This document shows positions 32,687-37,005 of a DNA stretch of 37,005 bases, piece by piece. Numbering within the stretch: position 1 is the first letter of the stretch; the number at the start of each line of letters is the position of its first letter. The notes under the pieces are model-generated. The model was not told the DNA's origin and did no database searches. It was given only the letters and a program-made list of their open reading frames with translations. The stretch comes from Companilactobacillus kimchiensis (lineage in GTDB: Bacteria; Bacillota; Bacilli; Lactobacillales; Lactobacillaceae), in assembly GCF_001438805.1 (NCBI RefSeq), contig NZ_JQCF01000027.1:1-37005 (forward strand), read 5' to 3'. Both the position numbers and the translations under genes were made by a program.

Positions 32687-32704
32687 ATGTGCACAATGCA
32701 ACTA
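32687..32704 (-). promoter_or_regulatory. Operator-like site 2 of the quinone reductase-MarR operon
   Basis: ATGTGCACAATGCAACTA, similar in layout to site 1. Candidate -35 elements on the minus strand (TTGCAT, TTGTGC) lie within it, so binding here would block transcription. Confidence 0.5.
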
Positions 32705-32755
32705 ATTATAAAAATTTTACTACCGTTTGGTTAAATCGGAAATTTTCCTATCCCG

Positions 32756-32921
32756 CCGTCGTCCGCACAAATTCTGATTGGGCTGGAACATAGCAGGCAC
32801 AATTTTGAGCTAATGCAAGTTCGGCATCATCTCAAAACTTGGCCTTATTCTAAGACATCGCTACGCGCTGCCTAAGAATAATTTTGCTATTGAGCCCATC
32901 AGAATTTGTGCTACCGACTAG
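32756..32921 (+). repeat. Structured intergenic element, family 1, copy e
   Basis: Plus orientation. P0 GTCG (32758-32761) with CGAC (32915-32918). P1 GCACAAATTCTGAT / ATCAGAATTTGTGC, then GGGCT/AGCCC, is perfect. The loop GGAAC/TG, P2 ATAGCA/TGCTAT, an arm TTTTGAG/CTCAAAA with AAGTTCG apex, and an arm TTATTCT/AGAATAA follow. A possible promoter TTGGTT (32727-32732), 16 bp, TATCCC (32749-32754) ends just before it, so copy e could be its own transcript. Confidence 0.78.
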
Positions 32922-32983
32922 AGTTTCAATATTTGTTATTCAGTTAAAAATGACTTGATTACCACTAATTTATTTCAAATGAT

Positions 32984-33025
32984 ATTAAAAAGCCATACCA
33001 AAATTTAAATTGGTATGGCTTTTAT
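32984..33025. terminator. Bidirectional terminator-like hairpin between copies e and c
   Basis: AAAAGCCATACCAA pairs with TTGGTATGGCTTTT around a short A/T-rich loop, with A-run and T-run at the ends. It is in the middle of an inverted pair of family-1 elements, as at 13553-13602. Confidence 0.7.
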
Positions 33026-33076
33026 TATCGATATATTTAAAAAACAGTTCATATTGGTAAAAATAAAAATGAATAT

Positions 33077-33245
33077 CTAGTCTGTAGCGACAGCAATTCG
33101 GGGGCTCAGCAGTGAGATTTCTCTTACCTAGCGTATTTTGCTAGGTTAGTGAAAGACTCGCTTTTGAAACAATTTTGTACTTTAAATTGGTTCAAAACGA
33201 TGTCCACTGCGTTCCAGCCCCCGATATTGCCGAGCGGAAGACGGC
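33077..33245 (-). repeat. Structured intergenic element, family 1, copy c
   Basis: Minus orientation. P0 GTCT/AGAC (33239-33242 with 33080-33083), P1 GGCAAT...CGGGGGCT/AGCCCCCG...ATTGC, loop GGAAC/TG, P2 GCAGTG/CACTGC, an arm TTTTGAA...TTTCAAAA and an arm with a perfect upper stem ACCTAGC/GCTAGGT. It is 64 bp past the stop codon of the exonuclease-like gene, in its likely 3' untranslated region. Confidence 0.78.
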
Positions 33246-33308
33246 AACATAATAATAACTCAGTTAATTTATGGTTTAACCAAACATCAGTACATTCTGT
33301 ATTACGAC

Positions 33309-34142
33309 CTAATTTAAAGTTAAATCGGCAATTAATGGAATATGATCTGATTCTGTACTATAAACTGTTTGAACATTGCTTATCGTAATATTCTTTGATG
33401 TAATAATATTATCAATTGAATTAACTCGCATCGTTGGATCATCATCGACAATGTAAGTATCTCGCCAGACTCCCTCTTGACCATTAGCTAAATTAAATTT
33501 ATCGGCGAATATTTTCCAATCAGTAGTATTACGATCAGCATTAAAATCACCCACAATAACCTTATATTCAGCATCATCTTGTTCCAAAATTTCAACTAAT
33601 TGTTTGAATTGCATTACTCTTAATTTAGTCGATGCATAACTGATATGAGTATTATAGAAGGCAATTTCTTGACCATCCTTATTAATCAATATCCTGGTTA
33701 CGATTCTAGGTTCCACTAGACTCATTCCATATTCAGACCGCAAATCTTCCATATCTTTAATTGTTGATTTATCTTCAAAACGATAGTTTTCACAGGCAGC
33801 AATAAATTTATCATTATTCTTGTCACTATCGTTGCTATACAAATGTTTAACCGATTCTGATCTATATGGCAAAGTTGAAATAGTTGCTATACCATATTGA
33901 CCCCCAGCAAAATTAATTGTGTTCCCAAAATAACTATATTGGAAATGGTCACCGACAAAATTAGTCAAAGAATTATATTTTGTCTTCGATAAACGATAAT
34001 TATCATAATTAACTTCTTGTAGTCCAGCTATCTCAACATTATTGTTTTCCAAGAGTCGGCGCTGTTCATTGGTATCGTTTATTCTGGATGATAATAAGTT
34101 ATAAGTTCCCACACGTAGCGTTACGGGACTGGATGAATTCAT
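33309..34142 (-). CDS. Endonuclease/exonuclease/phosphatase family protein
   Basis: A 277-residue protein of the DNase I-like superfamily. Signature segments: TYNLL with Asn15, LQEV with Glu43 (metal ligand), NTHISYAS with the catalytic His, VIVGDFNAD with Asp/Asn, and SDHIPL with Asp266/His267. No signal peptide is seen, so it acts in the cytoplasm, unless a non-classical route exists. Substrates in this family range from DNA to sphingomyelin and inositol phosphates; the sequence does not decide. GAGG precedes the ATG. Its 3' side carries structured element copy c and then a terminator-like hairpin. Confidence 0.83.
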   Translation of the reverse strand: MNSSSPVTLRVGTYNLLSSRINDTNEQRRLLENNNVEIAGLQEVNYDNYRLSKTKYNSLTNFVGDHFQYSYFGNTINFAGGQYGIATISTLPYRSESVKHLYSNDSDKNNDKFIAACENYRFEDKSTIKDMEDLRSEYGMSLVEPRIVTRILINKDGQEIAFYNTHISYASTKLRVMQFKQLVEILEQDDAEYKVIVGDFNADRNTTDWKIFADKFNLANGQEGVWRDTYIVDDDPTMRVNSIDNIITSKNITISNVQTVYSTESDHIPLIADLTLN

Positions 34143-34269
34143 AATTTTCCTCTTCTGTTGTTATTTACCACCAAAATATATAGTTTTTTTTTGAAACGTC
34201 AATCAATTATGAACGTTTTTGATTGATATATTAAATTTTATTATCTAAAAAATAAGTTTTTAATATTAA

Positions 34270-34315
34270 AAAAAGAGCCATTCTATGAAATTGATTTCAT
34301 AGAATGGCTCTTTTT
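34270..34315 (-). terminator. Terminator of the SLAP gene at 34325
   Basis: Perfect 22-base arms (34270-34291 and 34294-34315), core GAGCCATTCTATGAAAT, loop of two bases, and T-run on the minus strand. It is 9 bp past the stop codon. Confidence 0.9.
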
Positions 34316-34324
34316 GAATTATTT

Positions 34325-35071
34325 CTAATAAACATCAACCGCTCTGACAAACTCATCGGTTGATACACGGTAATAGCCAATATGTCCAATATCACAGAAT
34401 TCATCAGTATACCAACTTGTATTAGGTCCTAATGCACGTTCTGAAATATATTGACCATTATGATCGTACAATCCTGCTGGTCTACCTGGTCTTGTGGTAA
34501 TATCCTTATTCTCTGGATAACTAATTGTATTTTGATAAACACGAACATCATTAGCACTGAGGTATTCATCAGTGGCTACTCGATAAAAAGTCCCTTTTGA
34601 TAAATTATTTTGTAAATCGATCTTCCAATCGGAACCAACTGGTAAGGTTTTCCCAACCGGATCACCATTAATATCATAAACGGCAGCCCCATCAGCATTA
34701 GTTACTGATACACCATCATAATTGGTAGCTGAAGTTTGACCATACTTCGAAGTCCCATTGCTAGCACTAAGATTAACATCAGTAGCTTTTACATATTCAT
34801 CCGTGGCTACTCCATAATATGAACCATCTCCCAAAGTGTTCTCTAAGGACGTTTTCCATTTGGAACCCATTGGCAAATATTGACCCAAGGGATCACCATA
34901 TGAATCATACAATTGAGCCGCCGTATCTCTAATTTCTACAACTGACGATCCGATATTAGTAAAACCATAATAAGTATCAGCGGCATGTGACGTAATTGTT
35001 GGAACTGCTGAGGCTCCAGTACCTAATGCTAATAATGAAGCAAATACTAAACCTTTTGTTATTTTTTTCAT
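34325..35071 (-). CDS. Secreted surface protein with three SLAP repeats
   Basis: A 248-residue exported protein. Signal peptide 1-31 (MKKITKGLVFASLLALGTG..., cleavage near SHA-A). Three SLAP units follow: AQLYDSYGDPLGQYLPMGSKWK with YYGVATDEYVKATDV, then AAVYDINGDPVGKTLPVGSDWK with YRVATDEYLSANDV, then AGLYDHNGQYISERALGP with YYRVSTDEFVRAVDV at the extreme C-terminus. There is no catalytic domain. The start is ATG 35071; GGGAG lies 11 bases upstream, a rather long spacing. It is likely a wall-bound surface-layer component, related to the proteins at 13875 and 28660 but from a different subgroup (TDEY/TDEF instead of TNEW). Confidence 0.84.
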   Translation of the reverse strand: MKKITKGLVFASLLALGTGASAVPTITSHAADTYYGFTNIGSSVVEIRDTAAQLYDSYGDPLGQYLPMGSKWKTSLENTLGDGSYYGVATDEYVKATDVNLSASNGTSKYGQTSATNYDGVSVTNADGAAVYDINGDPVGKTLPVGSDWKIDLQNNLSKGTFYRVATDEYLSANDVRVYQNTISYPENKDITTRPGRPAGLYDHNGQYISERALGPNTSWYTDEFCDIGHIGYYRVSTDEFVRAVDVY

Positions 35072-35143
35072 AACTAATTTAGCTCCCTTTAAAGTGTTCC
35101 TATAAAGAGTAATGCAGGAGGTATTATCCTTCATCGAAATCAT

Positions 35144-35180
35144 ATTTGATAACAAGCTATCTCAATACCTATTATCAAAT
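35144..35180 (-). promoter_or_regulatory. Operator-like inverted repeat upstream of the SLAP gene
   Basis: A perfect 9-bp inverted repeat ATTTGATAA (35144-35152) / TTATCAAAT (35172-35180) with 19-bp spacer, about 75-110 bp before the start codon and in the probable promoter zone. Confidence 0.4.
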
Positions 35181-35366
35181 TTATCTTAACTCATTTTGTA
35201 AATTATTAAACATTAGCCATATTGTCATTTAGTATAGTAAAAACATTCTACTTTATAAATAATTAGTTTGAATTTCATTATAATGGTCTAATTATTGAAT
35301 TAAGTATAAAATGATATTTAGATGGGCAGTTATGAATTAATAATTATATTTAAGGAGGAATATTTT
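35181..35366. other. Intergenic region between divergent surface-protein genes
   Basis: AT-rich, with no gene supported. A TATAAT near 35279-35284 and several other TATA-like stretches could be promoters for the adhesin gene, but no -35 is convincing. Confidence 0.35.
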
Positions 35367-37005
35367 ATGCGTTTTGAACAATTAAAAAGGGAATCCAATG
35401 TAATATTACACAAAAAATTATATAAAAAAGGTAAAAATTGGATCGTTTCATCAACCTTAATTTTTGCCGGTGCAATGATCCTCATGAACTGCAATGCCAC
35501 TACAGTTAATGCCGATACACTTACTGACTCAACTGAAACTGTAGTACCCAGTAATAATCAAACGGATCAGCCGACTACCTCGGTCACGCCAAACAATGTT
35601 ATTGCTGATGAGCCTGTTAACAATGCCTTATCTAGTCAAAGTGCCACTGTAACTAAGTCCACCAACGATGATTTAACTACAGAAAACACCGCTAACAATA
35701 CACCGGTTGAAACAGGTTCCGCCACTCAGACTAATACTGCTGATAAACAGACTAACAATTACAATTTTCAAAATTCATCAACTAATCTGGTTTCGAGCAA
35801 GAACACTTCTTTACCCGAGGTTCAGGCATCAACAAATACTAGTACTCAATCTACTCCAGAATACACAATAGCCAATACCGCTAGACTTAAAAATTTCAAC
35901 TATTCTGTCTCTGGTACAACTTTATTTATTAAGGGTATTGGCGATGATACATTAATTGACACACTTGCATTTCGTACAAATAACGAAATATCTAATACCT
36001 TAACTGCAGATAATATTGACACGAATAGTATTACCAAAATTGACACTTCTCAAGGTACTCCACTAAACGTACATAATAGTAGTAATTTATTTGGAAATAC
36101 ATCAGAATCTAACTTCAATAAATATTCGGCATTTCCAAATGTAACAGATTTCGATTTATCTGGAATGAAACTTAATCCATACAACTTACCTACTTCAAGC
36201 AAACCACCTATACAAAACACATTATTAAATACATTTGGATATTCTCATCTAAAAACTTTAGATTTTACCTCAGCTAATTGGGATACATCTACATTCCTTA
36301 ACTTCAATTCAATGTTTACAGGAACAAAAGATTTAGCTCAAATAAATGGTCTTGAATTTTTTGACACAGCAAATGCAATATACATGTCTAATATGTTTAA
36401 CGGAAGTGGCTTAACCTCTCTAGATATTTCTAATTTTAATATGAGCAAAGTAACAAGCAAAGTAAATATGCTAGCAAATATGTCCAATTTAACCAGCATA
36501 AAACTGGGAAATGGTGACAATATAGCAGGAACCGGTCTTTCGGACATCGGGCCTGATTATGTCTGGGTCAATGTCAAGAATCCAAAAGACGCATTATCAT
36601 CAGCTGACTTAATGACCAGATATAATGGAACTGGAAATCCTGATGTAGATACTTTCAGAAAAGAACCAGTTAATTATAAAGTAGCTGATGTAACCATCCA
36701 AACTAGTCTTGGGGACAAAACCGTCAAAAATATCTTTGGCAGTATTGGCTCTACTGTTTCTGTAGCCGTCCCCTCCGAAGATGGTTACACTGCTGATAAA
36801 AATACTGTCGATGCATTTATTTCTGACGATGGCATTGCCATTGTCGATCCCGGCGGAGCTGGCTTTGTTACCTACAACCCCAAAACAGTTGTTGGCGATG
36901 TAATCATCCATACTAGTCTTGGAGATAAAAGCGCCAAGACATCTGGTGAGGTTGGTTCGACCATTCCCGTTACTGTTCCAAATATAGATGGCTATACTCC
37001 CGATA
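35367..37005 (+). CDS. BspA-like surface adhesin with KxYKxGKxW signal (3' end outside the window)
   Basis: An open frame of at least 546 residues running off the window. It begins MRFEQLKRESN; the KxYKxGKxW signal motif KLYKKGKNW spans residues 17-25, with hydrophobic core 26-40 and cleavage near VNA-D (49/50). A Ser/Thr/Asn-rich stretch (50-170) follows. A BspA/DUF285-type region (about 240-400) comes next, with FNSMFTGTKDL, MSNMFNGSGLTSLDISNFNM and MLANMSNLTSIKLG. From residue 441 a unit of exactly 70 residues repeats (VTIQTSLGDKT... then VIIHTSLGDKS...). AAGGAGG lies 7 bases before the ATG. It is probably anchored at its missing C-terminus and binds host or matrix ligands. Confidence 0.85.
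   Translation, partial: MRFEQLKRESNVILHKKLYKKGKNWIVSSTLIFAGAMILMNCNATTVNADTLTDSTETVVPSNNQTDQPTTSVTPNNVIADEPVNNALSSQSATVTKSTNDDLTTENTANNTPVETGSATQTNTADKQTNNYNFQNSSTNLVSSKNTSLPEVQASTNTSTQSTPEYTIANTARLKNFNYSVSGTTLFIKGIGDDTLIDTLAFRTNNEISNTLTADNIDTNSITKIDTSQGTPLNVHNSSNLFGNTSESNFNKYSAFPNVTDFDLSGMKLNPYNLPTSSKPPIQNTLLNTFGYSHLKTLDFTSANWDTSTFLNFNSMFTGTKDLAQINGLEFFDTANAIYMSNMFNGSGLTSLDISNFNMSKVTSKVNMLANMSNLTSIKLGNGDNIAGTGLSDIGPDYVWVNVKNPKDALSSADLMTRYNGTGNPDVDTFRKEPVNYKVADVTIQTSLGDKTVKNIFGSIGSTVSVAVPSEDGYTADKNTVDAFISDDGIAIVDPGGAGFVTYNPKTVVGDVIIHTSLGDKSAKTSGEVGSTIPVTVPNIDGYTPD

Noticed and set aside
14-33245. Family-1 elements as ROOL, GOLLD or similar large ornate RNAs
   Set aside because: Those are several hundred bases long; these are about 165 bases and their conserved loops do not match what I remember of those families.
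33149-33388. 79-codon open frame on the plus strand
   Set aside because: It covers structured element copy c and then the antisense of the exonuclease-like gene; no ribosome site.

Overview
The window is AT-rich, low-GC Firmicutes DNA from a member of the Lactobacillaceae. Companilactobacillus is the best guess. The reasons are SLAP-type surface proteins, a KxYKxGKxW signal peptide, the walRK-yycHI-walJ-htrA-rlmH order, a tRNA-Lys without encoded CCA, and a CcpA cre site. The species call is inference.

Layout. 1-4985: an MFS drug exporter, a membrane diguanylate cyclase, a 44-residue basic protein and a second MFS exporter. 4946-9628 (minus): an operon of a binding lipoprotein, two permeases, an ATPase and a metallophosphoesterase, probably for uptake and hydrolysis of a phosphorylated compound. 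9892-13199: a TIM-barrel protein behind a cre site, an NAD(P)-binding protein, and a MarR regulator with a nucleoside hydrolase. 13200-15458: a 675-bp non-coding stretch with two large structured repeats, then a six-repeat SLAP protein. 15620-19078: a PhzF-like protein, a TetR regulator with a degenerate sirtuin, and a WYL regulator. 19075-20091: two paralogous small lipoproteins. 20250-28222 (minus): rlmH, htrA, walJ, yycI, yycH, walK and walR, the essential cell-wall two-component locus and its usual companions. A dense cluster of DnaA-box-like sites lies between rlmH and htrA. 28399-30680: tRNA-Lys, a secreted SLAP-NlpC/P60 hydrolase and 5-formyl-THF cyclo-ligase. 30821-32608: a small membrane ORF, a gene remnant, and a MarR regulator with a quinone-reductase-like gene. 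32609-37005: two more structured repeats, an exo/endonuclease/phosphatase-family protein, a three-repeat SLAP protein, and the 5' part of a BspA-like adhesin cut by the window edge.

The most notable non-gene signal is a family of five structured elements of about 160-175 bp (14-181, 13274-13453, 13652-13818, 32756-32921, 33077-33245). Their stems differ in sequence but keep the same fold: an outer 4-bp helix, a long stem, a GGAAC/UG internal loop, a second stem, and a three-way junction with two arms. Compensatory changes occur in at least four helices. Four copies form two inverted pairs, each with a terminator-like hairpin in the middle. A second, two-copy family (19577-19685 and 30014-30124) shares a TTTTYCCGCTTAA core beside a terminator-like hairpin.

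Cell-envelope functions dominate: WalRK, HtrA, three SLAP proteins, the NlpC/P60 hydrolase and the BspA-like adhesin. Several local regulators have palindromes placed over or beside their own promoters. All functional statements come from reading motifs by eye; no database search was run.
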